Assembly (NCBI RefSeq): GCF_003148465.1
Contig: NZ_QGGI01000019.1
Coordinates: 1-43,544 of the forward strand
Reading direction: 5' to 3'
Length of the DNA stretch: 43,544 bases
From: Oceanotoga teriensis
GTDB taxonomy: Bacteria > Thermotogota > Thermotogae > Petrotogales > Petrotogaceae
In this document: positions 23,773-32,531 of the stretch, piece after piece
How the letters are laid out: every line of letters begins with the position of its first letter
How positions within the stretch are numbered: position 1 is the stretch's first letter
The notes under the pieces: model-generated
Seen by the model: only the letters and a program-made list of their open reading frames with translations
Database searches by the model: none
Told to the model about the DNA's origin: nothing
Made by a program: the position numbers and the translations under genes

Positions 23773-25512
23773 TTATTGCTTTATCTCCCATTCAGCACTT
23801 TCTTTTTGAAGGGAAAGCATCTTACTGTACATGCCTTTTAACTCCAGAAGTTCATCATTTGTTCCTTGTTCCACTACTTTACCATTATTAATAACAACTA
23901 TTTTATCCACATTTTCTATTGTCCTAAGTCTGTGAGCAATTATTAGAACTGTTTTTCCTTTTATAAGTTTTCCAATGGCATCTTGTATCAAAGTTTCATT
24001 TTCTGGATCTATAGATGCCGTTGCTTCATCCAAAAGGATTATAGGAGCATCTTTTAATAAGGCTCTCGCTATAGAAATTCTCTGTCTTTCACCACCAGAC
24101 AATGTATATCCATTTTCTCCGATAACAGTTTCATAACCGTTTGAAAGTTTATTAATAAATTCATCACATCTTGCAAGTTTTGCAACTCTTTCTATTTCTT
24201 GTTTTGAAGCATTCATATTTCCAACTTTTATATTATTATATATGGTATCATTAAAAAGAACCACATCTTGAAATACTATTGAAAAATTCTTTAAAAGTTC
24301 TTCAGGATCTATTGTATTTATATCAACTCCACCTATTTTTATACTTCCTTCATTTATATCCCAAAATCTTGCTATAAGTTTACTTATAGTACTTTTTCCA
24401 CATCCTGAAGGCCCTACTAAAGCTGTGACTTCACCTTGTTTTATTTCAAGATTTATTCCCTTTATAACACTTTCCTTTTCATAAGAAAAATATACATCTT
24501 CAAGATTTATATCATATGATGAAAGATTTACTGATTTTGAGCCTTTTTGAATTTCATAATTTTCTATTTCAAGCATTCTTTCAACACAACTTCTTGAATG
24601 TATAACCTCTGCAAGCATCATGAAAACACTTGATAATGGATCAAATATTCTCGAAGCAATCACCATGAATATCAAGAAAGTCATCAAATCTATTTGACCA
24701 TTCATTATAAAATAAATTCCAGTAATTATAACAGTTACAAAACCAAGTCTTAAAATTGATTGAGCTGACATTATTATTGAACCGGTAGAAAATTCTACTT
24801 TTAAAGCTTTTTTTATAGAATCATCGAGTTTTCCCTTTAATTTATCATAATAAATATCTTCAAGATTCGATCCTTTTATAACTTTTATATTATCTAATAT
24901 TTCTTGTATAGAATCATATATTTTTAATTTTGATTTAGAAACCATCTTATTATTTTTATGTTGAATATTTTTTGTAACCAAAATCATAATAACTGCGATA
25001 GGTACAAAAGCTAACAAAGCAACTGCCATTTTCCAATTAAAAAACATTAGAGATACACCTATTATTACTATACTTATCATTGCTGAAACCATTTCACCTG
25101 CTGTATGAGATAATACGTGTTCAAGCGTTGTAACATCTTCCATGAGTGTCATAGTTAAATCACTTATGTTTTTCTTTCCAAAATATGATAATGGTAATGT
25201 ACGGATCTTTTCGGCAAGATTTATTCTTGTATTGGCACTCTCTTCATAAGCAGATATATAACTCAATCTATACTTTATTTTCTCAATTATATAAAGTAGA
25301 ATAAATAGCAAAAGAGCTATACCAGAAAAGATCCAAAAATTCATAGATGATTTCTCAGTATCATTTATAAAAGGGGTTATAAATGAATTCAAAAGGTATA
25401 TTAATAATCCTACTGGTAACATAAGACTTATATTATAAATAACACCTATAAAAATAGATTGTTTTAAATTTTTATATCCTTTGTCTGAAAGGGCAAAATA
25501 ATTTTTAAGCAT
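23773..25512 (-). CDS. ABC transporter, fused permease/ATPase half (second subunit)
   Basis: About 579 residues. The N-terminal exporter-fold membrane domain has six TM helices (20-300), then an ATPase with Walker A GPSGCGKST, signature LSGGERQRISIARALL, Walker B IILLDEATASID and H-loop IAHRL. The ATG at 25512 is preferred: AAAGGTGGGG lies just upstream and overlaps the earlier in-frame GTG (25524), which therefore is part of the ribosome binding site. The gene overlaps the end of its partner by 8 nt (ATGCTTAA), as expected for a heterodimer. Control by an AraC protein recalls YbtPQ-like siderophore importers, but drug or peptide export is equally possible. Confidence 0.85.
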   Translation of the reverse strand: MLKNYFALSDKGYKNLKQSIFIGVIYNISLMLPVGLLIYLLNSFITPFINDTEKSSMNFWIFSGIALLLFILLYIIEKIKYRLSYISAYEESANTRINLAEKIRTLPLSYFGKKNISDLTMTLMEDVTTLEHVLSHTAGEMVSAMISIVIIGVSLMFFNWKMAVALLAFVPIAVIMILVTKNIQHKNNKMVSKSKLKIYDSIQEILDNIKVIKGSNLEDIYYDKLKGKLDDSIKKALKVEFSTGSIIMSAQSILRLGFVTVIITGIYFIMNGQIDLMTFLIFMVIASRIFDPLSSVFMMLAEVIHSRSCVERMLEIENYEIQKGSKSVNLSSYDINLEDVYFSYEKESVIKGINLEIKQGEVTALVGPSGCGKSTISKLIARFWDINEGSIKIGGVDINTIDPEELLKNFSIVFQDVVLFNDTIYNNIKVGNMNASKQEIERVAKLARCDEFINKLSNGYETVIGENGYTLSGGERQRISIARALLKDAPIILLDEATASIDPENETLIQDAIGKLIKGKTVLIIAHRLRTIENVDKIVVINNGKVVEQGTNDELLELKGMYSKMLSLQKESAEWEIKQ

Positions 25513-27310
25513 TATTAACCCCACCTTTAAACTTCCAATTTATGCTATTTGTAAATTCATTCCACATTCTCAAATATTTTCCCTCTTTTTGTAAAAGTTC
25601 TTCATGTTTTCCTGATTCTATTATTTCACCATCATCTACTAAATATATTTTATCTACATTTTTTATTGTTGATAATCTATGAGCAATCATTATAACTGTC
25701 TTTCCTTTTAATAATTCATCAAAAGATTGTTTAATTTTAAATTCATTTTCTGGATCTGTAAAGGCAGTAGCTTCATCAAGAATAATTATAGGAGCATTTT
25801 TCAGCAATGCTCTTGCTATAGCTATTCTTTGCATTTCTCCTCCAGAAAGATAAATCCCATCTCTGCCAATAACTGTATCAACACCATTTTCTAATTTTTC
25901 TATAATATCATTACATTGTGCTTTCTCAAGAGCTTTCATTATTTCTTGTTTAGATGCATCGAGTTTTCCATATCTAACATTTTCATAAATACTTTCTTTA
26001 AATAATCTGTTTTCTTGAAAAACAAAACTTATAATATCCATCAATTCATTCTTGGATATGTCTTTTACATCAACTCCACCTATTTTAATAGAACCTTTTT
26101 CAGGATCATAAAATCTTGTAATCAAATTAGCTATGGTAGTTTTACCTCCTCCAGAAGGTCCTACAAGTGCTATTACCTCTCCTTGTTGAATATTAAAAGA
26201 TATATTTTTTAAAGCATATTTTTCATTTTTTGAATATTTAAAAGATACATCTTCAAAGCTTATACCATAATCTTTTGGCGAAATAGATTTTTTGGAATAT
26301 TTCAAGTCATCATAATTAAGCATATTTTCTATTCTTCTTATAGATTCTTTAGTCACACTCGCATGATTTGCAATATATAATATCTTCAAAAGTGTTGTTG
26401 TTATAGCTGGCATAAAAACTATATAAAAAATAAAACTCAATATAAAAGCTTTATAATCTACTGTAAGATTATAAATTACTATTGCTGTTGGAATTATAAA
26501 GAAAAAAATACCATTTATCATAGTATTAAATAAAGAAAATGGAACTTCAAAATTTAAAGTATATTTGAGTACAAAATTTTTATAATTTATGATTGATTTA
26601 TAAAAATTTTTAAAAGAATATACTGATTGATTAAAAACTTTAACTACAGAAATACCTCTCACATATTCAACACCTGAATTATTCATTTCTTCAAGAGCAT
26701 TTTGATATAATCTATTAAACTCTTTAGTTTTTTTATCACCCATAGAAACAAATTGAAGAAAAAAACCTATTAATATAGGAATAAGACAGGCTATACCCAA
26801 TCTATAATCAAAAGATAAGATCAAAATAAGTATGGCTATTGGAATAACAAAAGATTGTGAAAGATCTGGTAATAAATGTGCTATAAATGTTTCTGTATCA
26901 GCAGTATTCTTTTCTATTATTTTTCTTAATTTACCACTGGTATTGTTTAAATGAAATCCCATATTAAAACTTTGAATTTTTTCGATAGAACTAAGAATCA
27001 TATTTTTTCTAACATTGAAAGCTGTCGTATGCGAAAGCATTAAAGCTGTAAAATATAATATAAAAGATAAAACAGTTATTCCAACTATACTCCAACCATA
27101 ATTTAAAAGTAATGAGGAATTTAATTCTCCACCAAACTTAAAAAAATCTATAAGTTCAGACATTATAAAATAAATAAATACATATGGCATCATCATAAAA
27201 ACACCTGAAATAGCCGAAAAAATCCAAGAAAGAATAAAATGTTTTTTATACTTTCCCGTATATTCATTTATTTTCCCTATTAAACTAAAATCTTTATTCA
27301 ATTCATTCAA
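25505..27310 (-). CDS. ABC transporter, fused permease/ATPase half (first subunit)
   Basis: 601 residues, six TM helices followed by an ATPase with Walker A GPSGGGKTT, signature LSGGEMQRIAIARALL, Walker B IIILDEATAFTD and H-loop IAHRLS. Both ATP sites of the predicted heterodimer keep the catalytic glutamate, so the pair is not the degenerate-site type. GGAGG precedes the ATG by 5 nt. The gene starts 14 nt after the AraC regulator stop, so the three genes form one operon. Confidence 0.87.
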   Translation of the reverse strand: MNELNKDFSLIGKINEYTGKYKKHFILSWIFSAISGVFMMMPYVFIYFIMSELIDFFKFGGELNSSLLLNYGWSIVGITVLSFILYFTALMLSHTTAFNVRKNMILSSIEKIQSFNMGFHLNNTSGKLRKIIEKNTADTETFIAHLLPDLSQSFVIPIAILILILSFDYRLGIACLIPILIGFFLQFVSMGDKKTKEFNRLYQNALEEMNNSGVEYVRGISVVKVFNQSVYSFKNFYKSIINYKNFVLKYTLNFEVPFSLFNTMINGIFFFIIPTAIVIYNLTVDYKAFILSFIFYIVFMPAITTTLLKILYIANHASVTKESIRRIENMLNYDDLKYSKKSISPKDYGISFEDVSFKYSKNEKYALKNISFNIQQGEVIALVGPSGGGKTTIANLITRFYDPEKGSIKIGGVDVKDISKNELMDIISFVFQENRLFKESIYENVRYGKLDASKQEIMKALEKAQCNDIIEKLENGVDTVIGRDGIYLSGGEMQRIAIARALLKNAPIIILDEATAFTDPENEFKIKQSFDELLKGKTVIMIAHRLSTIKNVDKIYLVDDGEIIESGKHEELLQKEGKYLRMWNEFTNSINWKFKGGVNNA

Positions 27311-27324
27311 TCCTCCTTAATTTG

Positions 27325-28302
27325 TTAAATCCCTTTTCTATAAAAACTTGGTGTAACACCATACTTTGATTTAAATGCTGCTGAAAATTTACTCGAATTT
27401 ATATATCCAAGTTTAGAAGCTATAGAACTTATATTAAACTCAGAATTTCTCAAATAATATGCAGCTTTTGTCATCTTATATTCTTTTATATATGAATATA
27501 CAGTTTGTCCATATATTTCTTTAAAAATATTTTGTATTTTATTTTCTTTAATATTAAATCTAAGAGAAAGTTCTTTTATTTTTATATGTTGCGAAAGATT
27601 TTCTGTCAAATAATCTTTTATAGATTTTATTTTTAATCTTTGTGTTTGAGGAATATAATCATTTTTCGAATAATGCAAAGTTTTTTTATTGGAAATAAAG
27701 AATAAAAGTTCTATTATCTTTAAACTAATAGATTCCATCATATTATTTTGTTTATACTTATAAATATCATCAAATATGCCTTCTACAAACTCATTTCCTC
27801 TTTCAACGAGAGTAAGATCTATTTTCTTTAAATATTTAATCAATTCAAATGTATCAATACCTAAAACTTTAAAAAAATTGTTTAAATCTTTTTCCATTCT
27901 TTTAGTGTCAAAATATACAGATATTCCTTCATATTTTCTTTCTGAAAAATATGGATTTAACACTTTATACTTCATATTATGGATCGCAAAGTCTCCAGGC
28001 CCCATAAATATGGAATAACCATTTTCAAGTTCACATTCGTATCTTCCTTTTCTACAATAATGTATGGCAAAAAAATCATCACTTCTTTTTATCTCACTTT
28101 TTATATATTCTTTATTACATAAATAATCGATAAAAAAAATTATTATTCCTGGCATCAACAAATATGGTTGTACTCTATAAATATATTCATCTTGATTCTC
28201 TTCATAAAACTTACAATAATAATCACCATCTTTTACTAAATTACTTTTATCTGTGAATATAAAATTCAAATCCATGAGATTACAAACATTTTTCTCCCTC
28301 AT
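27325..28302 (-). CDS. AraC-family transcriptional regulator
   Basis: 325 residues. The C-terminal 100 residues form the double HTH (IKELSLRFNIKENKIQNIFKEIYG, then NISSIASKLGYINSSKFSAAFKSKYGVTPSFYRKG), with the typical GYxxxSKFSxAFKxxYGxTPxxYR end. The N-terminal domain (1-210) includes FAIHYCRKGRYECELENG, a pattern seen in YbtA/PchR-type regulators that sense siderophores. Together with the ABC pair this suggests iron-chelate control, as inference. RBS is GGAGAGG. Confidence 0.88.
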   Translation of the reverse strand: MREKNVCNLMDLNFIFTDKSNLVKDGDYYCKFYEENQDEYIYRVQPYLLMPGIIIFFIDYLCNKEYIKSEIKRSDDFFAIHYCRKGRYECELENGYSIFMGPGDFAIHNMKYKVLNPYFSERKYEGISVYFDTKRMEKDLNNFFKVLGIDTFELIKYLKKIDLTLVERGNEFVEGIFDDIYKYKQNNMMESISLKIIELLFFISNKKTLHYSKNDYIPQTQRLKIKSIKDYLTENLSQHIKIKELSLRFNIKENKIQNIFKEIYGQTVYSYIKEYKMTKAAYYLRNSEFNISSIASKLGYINSSKFSAAFKSKYGVTPSFYRKGI

Positions 28303-28637
28303 AATTTAGCCTCTCCTAAAAATAGTAGTTAATTAAACTTATTACTATTTTTATAGTATCACTCAAACTAGAGTTTTTCTACTCCAAAAAATAAAAAAAA
28401 ATCCAAAACATAAAAAATAATTATTATTATCAAAAAATAACATAAGAGTTTAATTTAATTTTAATTAAACTAAAAAAACTACTCCTCACTACTCAAAACA
28501 TAAAAAAACTTATAATATCCTTTTTTATTTAAAAATTGCCTCAACTTAAAGGTATAAAATAAATCTTATTCATGTTGAATAATAATAATTAATACTTTAA
28601 AATTTAATCAAGAGATATATATATTGGAGGTGTTTTA
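28303..28637. promoter_or_regulatory. Divergent control region between AraC and the ascorbate-family PTS operon
   Basis: 335 nt with no gene. It holds an inverted repeat AATAGTA...TACTATT at 28321-28349, a 9-bp palindromic stem AGTTTAATT...AATTAAACT (28447-28471), and a 14-bp direct repeat CAAAACATAAAAAA at 28404-28417 and 28494-28507. These are candidate sites for the AraC protein or for the LicR-type regulator at 32532. No strong promoter match was found before the EIIB gene; its RBS is GGAGGTG at 28626. Confidence 0.4.
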
Positions 28638-28922
28638 ATGAGAAGAGCTTTAGTGGTATGTCGTACAGGGATGGGAAGTAGTATGATGTTAAAATTCAAA
28701 CTCGAACAAGTAATATCTCAAAATGATTTACCTTTAGAAATAGAACATGATGTTTTAAGTGCTGTAAATAATTATGATGTAGATTTTGTAATTACAATGA
28801 ATGATCTCGTTGAACAATTAGAATCAGATGGAGTAAAAGTAGTGGGCATAAACGATATTATGGACAAAGAAGAAATAAAATCAAAATTGATGAATTATTT
28901 AAAAAAATTAGAAGAATTATAA
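28638..28922 (+). CDS. PTS ascorbate-family EIIB component
   Basis: 94 residues. ALVVCRTGMGSSMMLKFKLE carries the phosphocysteine C8 in the P-loop-like CxxGxGSS motif of UlaB/SgaB-type EIIB. It accepts phosphate from the EIIA encoded at 32032 and passes it to sugar bound by the EIIC encoded next. The start follows a strong GGAGGTG, and the gene leads the operon. Confidence 0.9.
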   Translation: MRRALVVCRTGMGSSMMLKFKLEQVISQNDLPLEIEHDVLSAVNNYDVDFVITMNDLVEQLESDGVKVVGINDIMDKEEIKSKLMNYLKKLEEL

Positions 28923-28938
28923 AGTTAGGGGGATTTTT

Positions 28939-30206
28939 ATGGGATTATTGAAAGTTGTTGTTTTTGATGTATTAAGTTCAGCTCCTATTCTCGTAGGTCT
29001 TATGGCTTTAATGGGTTTACTAATTCAAAAAAAATCTGCCGTAAAAGTTATAACTGGAACTATAAAAACAATAGTTGGTTTTTAATATTTTCAAGTGGAG
29101 CAGCTCTCGGTGTAACTGCTTTAGATAGTTTTCAACAACTTTTTGCTAAAGGGTTTGGATTAACTGGAGTCTTACCTCTTGCTGAAGCTGTCACAGCACT
29201 TGCTCAAAATAAATTTGCAACTGTTGTTTCTCTTATCATGTTCATTGGATTTATTTGTAATTTACTTGTTGCGAGATTTACAAAGTTTAAATACATTTTT
29301 TTGACTGGTCAACATAATTTATATCTCGCAGCTCTTTTAACGGTTGTTTTAAAAGCACTCGGTCTTGGAAACACAATAACTATATTAATAGGCTCTATAA
29401 TACTTGGTTTTGCTGCTGCAATATTTCCAGCAATTGCCCAACCATATATGAGAAAAATAACGAAAAATGATGAAATAGCTATGGGACATTATGTAACTCT
29501 TGCATATGCTTTATCTGGTTGGATTGGTTCAAAAGTTGGAAACCCAGAACAAAGTACAGAAAAATTAAAATTACCTGGTTGGTTATCAATATTTAAAGAT
29601 TATGTAGTCTCTGTAAGTATATCAATAGGAGCTTTCTATTATATATCTGCAATTGCTGCTGGTAAAGAGGCAGTTGAAACTCTTTCAGGTGGAGTTAATT
29701 GGCTTGTATATCCAATTTTTCAAGCATTTACATTCACCGCTGCTTTATACATAATAATAACCGGAGTAAGAATGTTCTTGGGTGAAATAGTTCCAGCATT
29801 TGTTGGAATATCAGAAAAACTTATACCAAATGCAAAACCTGCATTAGACTGTCCAGTTGTTTTCCCATATGCACCTACAGCAACTGTAATAGGATTTATC
29901 TCGGCTTATATTGGTGGATTACTATGTATGGTTATATTTGCTGCAATGGGAGTAACTGTAATAATACCAGTTGCAATACCTTATTTTTTTATAGGAGCTA
30001 CTGCTGGAGTATTTGGTAATGCCACTGGTGGATGGAAAGGTGCTATAGCAGGCGGATTTGTAACTGGAATATTAATAGCTGTTGGTCCTGCATTATTATA
30101 TCCAATAATGGGTAAGATAGGACTTTCAGGTACAACATTCCCTGAAACAGATTTTGTTGCTGTTGGACTTGTTGTGTACTATTTAGGAAAATTATTCGTA
30201 AGATAA
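28939..30206 (+). pseudogene. PTS ascorbate-family EIIC (UlaA-like) with a one-base frameshift
   Basis: The start ATG 28939 (RBS GGGGGG) opens 48 codons ending APILVGLMAL...GTIKTIVGF and TAA at 29083-29085. The same protein continues in the -1 frame from 29082 (LIFSSGAALGVTALDSFQQLF) to 30206, giving about 420 residues in all, typical of UlaA. GTIKTIVGF followed by LIFSSGA matches UlaA (GTIKTIIGFMLLQAGSG) across the break. A run of five T (29079-29083) stands where six would restore the frame. The remainder has family motifs KLPGWLSIFKD and PNAKPALDCPVVFPYAPTA. It may be a sequencing error, slippage-restored or truly inactive. Confidence 0.85.
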
Positions 30207-30229
30207 AAATTTAATCGGAGGTCATTTTT

Positions 30230-31042
30230 GTGAAGTCTAATACTATAAACATAGAAGAATTAAAGAACAAATCTAAATTATACAGAAAAACTATAATAGA
30301 GATGATTTATAAAGCAAAAGTTGGTCATCCAGGTGGCTCTTTATCTTGTATAGATATACTAAATGTACTATACAACACAAGAATTGATAGATCAGAAGAA
30401 AACAAAGATAGACTTATACTTTCTAAAGGCCATGTAACTCCTGCATTATTCAGTGTTTTTATGGATTTGGGATATATAGAAAAATCTGAAATAAATACAT
30501 TCAGACAAATAAACTCAAGGCTTCAAGGCCATCCTGATAGAAATAAAATTAAAGAAATAGATGCCAATACGGGGTTATTAGGCCAAGGTCTTTCAATAGG
30601 AGTGGGAGCTGCACTTGCAAAGAAATTAAAAAATGATAATGATCATAATGTATATGTAATAATAGGTGATGGTGAAATGCATGAAGGTCAAATATGGGAA
30701 GCTCTTATGGAAGGAGCACATTATAAATTAAACAATTTAATAGTATTTCTTGACTATAATAAACTTTCATCTAAAGGAAATTGTAATGAAGTCATGAATC
30801 TTGAACCAATACATGATAGAATCAAAAGTTTTAATTGGCATATAGAAGAAATAAATGGAAATGATATCGAGGAAATCTTACAAGTACTTGAAAAAATAGA
30901 TTCAATAACAGATAAACCTAAGTTTATAATTGCAAATACGATAAAAGGAAAAGGTGTAAGTTTCATGGAAAATAATCCTAAATGGCATAGTGGTGGATTA
31001 AACGATGAACAATATAAAAAAGCTATAGAAGAATTAAATTAA
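30230..31042 (+). CDS. Transketolase, N-terminal (thiamine-diphosphate-binding) subunit
   Basis: 270 residues. It starts with GTG at 30230 after GGAGGT. Motifs include KVGHPGGSLSCID, SKGHVTPALFSVF, LQGHPDRNKI and the ThDP motif GDGEMHEGQIWEALMEG...NNLIVFLDYN. It is one half of a split transketolase whose other half follows 12 nt later. Split transketolases transfer two-carbon ketol units; located inside a PTS operon, this one probably acts on the imported sugar phosphate. Confidence 0.9.
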   Translation: MKSNTINIEELKNKSKLYRKTIIEMIYKAKVGHPGGSLSCIDILNVLYNTRIDRSEENKDRLILSKGHVTPALFSVFMDLGYIEKSEINTFRQINSRLQGHPDRNKIKEIDANTGLLGQGLSIGVGAALAKKLKNDNDHNVYVIIGDGEMHEGQIWEALMEGAHYKLNNLIVFLDYNKLSSKGNCNEVMNLEPIHDRIKSFNWHIEEINGNDIEEILQVLEKIDSITDKPKFIIANTIKGKGVSFMENNPKWHSGGLNDEQYKKAIEELN

Positions 31043-31054
31043 AGAGGTGTTTTT

Positions 31055-31999
31055 ATGAATTATAAACTTGTTTCAACAAGAGATTATATAGGAAAAGTAC
31101 TTATTGAAATGCAAAAAAAACATAAAAATTTAGTAGTAATAGATAGTGATTTAGCTTCATCTGTAAAATCGAATGAATTTGCTGAAGTTTATCCAAATAA
31201 TTTTTTTGAAATGGGAATAGCTGAACAAAGTAGTATGAGTTCTGTATGTGGCTTTGCCATGGAAGGATTTATACCTATTTATGTGAATTTTTCAATTTTT
31301 GTAACTGGAACCGTTTGGACTCAATTAAGACAAGCATGCTATTCAAATTTTAATTTCAAAATAATTGGAAGTCATCCTGGAATGGATAATGGTCCTGATG
31401 GTGCAACTCATCATGCGCTTGAAGATATTGCCTTATCAAGAGTAATTCCTAATATGACAGTATTCACTCCATCAGATATGAATGAATTAAAAGCATGTGT
31501 AGAAGAAGCATTAAAGATAAACGGTCCTGTTTATATAAGAACTCCAAGAGATACAGTTCCAATATTACATGATGAAAATTGTTCTTTTCACACTGGTAAA
31601 GCTGAAATCTTAGAAGATGATGGAAATGATATAGCTATAATATTCGAAGGAAGTTCTTCCAAAGAAGCTTATGAAGGATTTTTATCTTTAAAAGAATTGG
31701 GTTATAAAAACAAATTAATAAATATAAGAAGTATAAAACCTATAGATTCAGAATTAATAAATAAACTTTCTTCAAGAGTAAAAGGAATAGTAACAGTAGA
31801 AAATCATAATGTAAGTGGAGGATTAAATGGAGTTATTTCAGAAGAAATCGTAAAGTCTAAAAACAATATCATTGTAAAATGTGTTGGTGTAAATAATACT
31901 TTTACAGAATCAGGAAAAACATCTGATGTAAAAAAGAAATATGGTCTTTCAAGTGAAAAAGTAGTGGAAAAGGCTTTAGAAATTATCAAAGGATTATGA
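31055..31999 (+). CDS. Transketolase, C-terminal subunit
   Basis: 314 residues. The pyrimidine-binding domain shows the catalytic EMGIAEQSSMSSVCGFAMEG, with E in GIAEQ contacting the cofactor, then GPDGATHHALEDIALSR and FTPSDMNELKACVEEAL. The C-terminal domain has TVENHNVSGGLNGVISE. It pairs with the 270-residue subunit upstream. The stop overlaps the ATG at 31996 of the following frame. Confidence 0.9.
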   Translation: MNYKLVSTRDYIGKVLIEMQKKHKNLVVIDSDLASSVKSNEFAEVYPNNFFEMGIAEQSSMSSVCGFAMEGFIPIYVNFSIFVTGTVWTQLRQACYSNFNFKIIGSHPGMDNGPDGATHHALEDIALSRVIPNMTVFTPSDMNELKACVEEALKINGPVYIRTPRDTVPILHDENCSFHTGKAEILEDDGNDIAIIFEGSSSKEAYEGFLSLKELGYKNKLINIRSIKPIDSELINKLSSRVKGIVTVENHNVSGGLNGVISEEIVKSKNNIIVKCVGVNNTFTESGKTSDVKKKYGLSSEKVVEKALEIIKGL

Positions 32000-32031
32000 T
32001 GTCTGGAAAACATTATTTGGAGGCGGTATTT

Positions 32032-32469
32032 TTGAATGAAATAATTCCACTACAAAATATAAAAACAAATATAAATGCTGAAAATTGGGAACAAGCTGTA
32101 AGAATTTCAGGTGAACTTCTTTTAAAAAATAAAAGTATAAAAGAAAATTATATTTTAAAAATGATTGAAAATGTAAAAAAATATGGACCATATATAGTTA
32201 TATCACCTGGAATTGCTTTGGCTCACGCCGAATCTTCTGATGATGTTCTCAAAAATGATATTTCTATGATCATATTAAAAAATGGTGTCAAATTTGGAAA
32301 TAAAGCAAATGATCCTGTAAAAATAATAATATCATTCTCGGCTAAAGAAAGTAAATCTCATTTAAAAATTCTTTCAAAATTATCTGAAATAATGGATAAT
32401 AAAGATTTTTACAAAAAGATAACTAATATAAATAAATCGGAAGAAATTTATACTTTCATAAACAAATAG
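32032..32469 (+). CDS. PTS ascorbate-family EIIA component
   Basis: About 145 residues from a TTG start at 32032, chosen because GGAGGCGG (32019-32026) sits six bases before it and the product then begins like UlaC (NEIIPLQNIKTNINAENWEQAV). An ATG at 31996 overlapping the transketolase stop would add 12 residues and cannot be excluded. The active-site histidine is in GPYIVISPGIALAHAES, where the usual P-H is A-H. It ends with TAG. It supplies phosphate to the EIIB encoded at 28638. Confidence 0.88.
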   Translation: MNEIIPLQNIKTNINAENWEQAVRISGELLLKNKSIKENYILKMIENVKKYGPYIVISPGIALAHAESSDDVLKNDISMIILKNGVKFGNKANDPVKIIISFSAKESKSHLKILSKLSEIMDNKDFYKKITNINKSEEIYTFINK

Positions 32470-32470
32470 G

Positions 32471-32500
32471 AGAATAAGAGGATTTATATCCTCTATTCTT
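32471..32500 (+). terminator. Hairpin between EIIA and the LicR-type regulator
   Basis: AGAATAAGAGGAT (32471-32483) pairs with ATCCTCTATTCT (32488-32499) with a single bulged A, followed by TCTTTC. The weak T tail suggests partial termination. Confidence 0.6.
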
Positions 32501-32531
32501 CTTTCATCAAATTAAATGTGAGGTTTTTTAT

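Noticed and set aside
29079-29085. Programmed -1 frameshift site in the EIIC gene
   Set aside because: The sequence does not fit the X XXY YYZ heptamer, and no downstream stimulatory stem was found; homopolymer indel or slippage is simpler.
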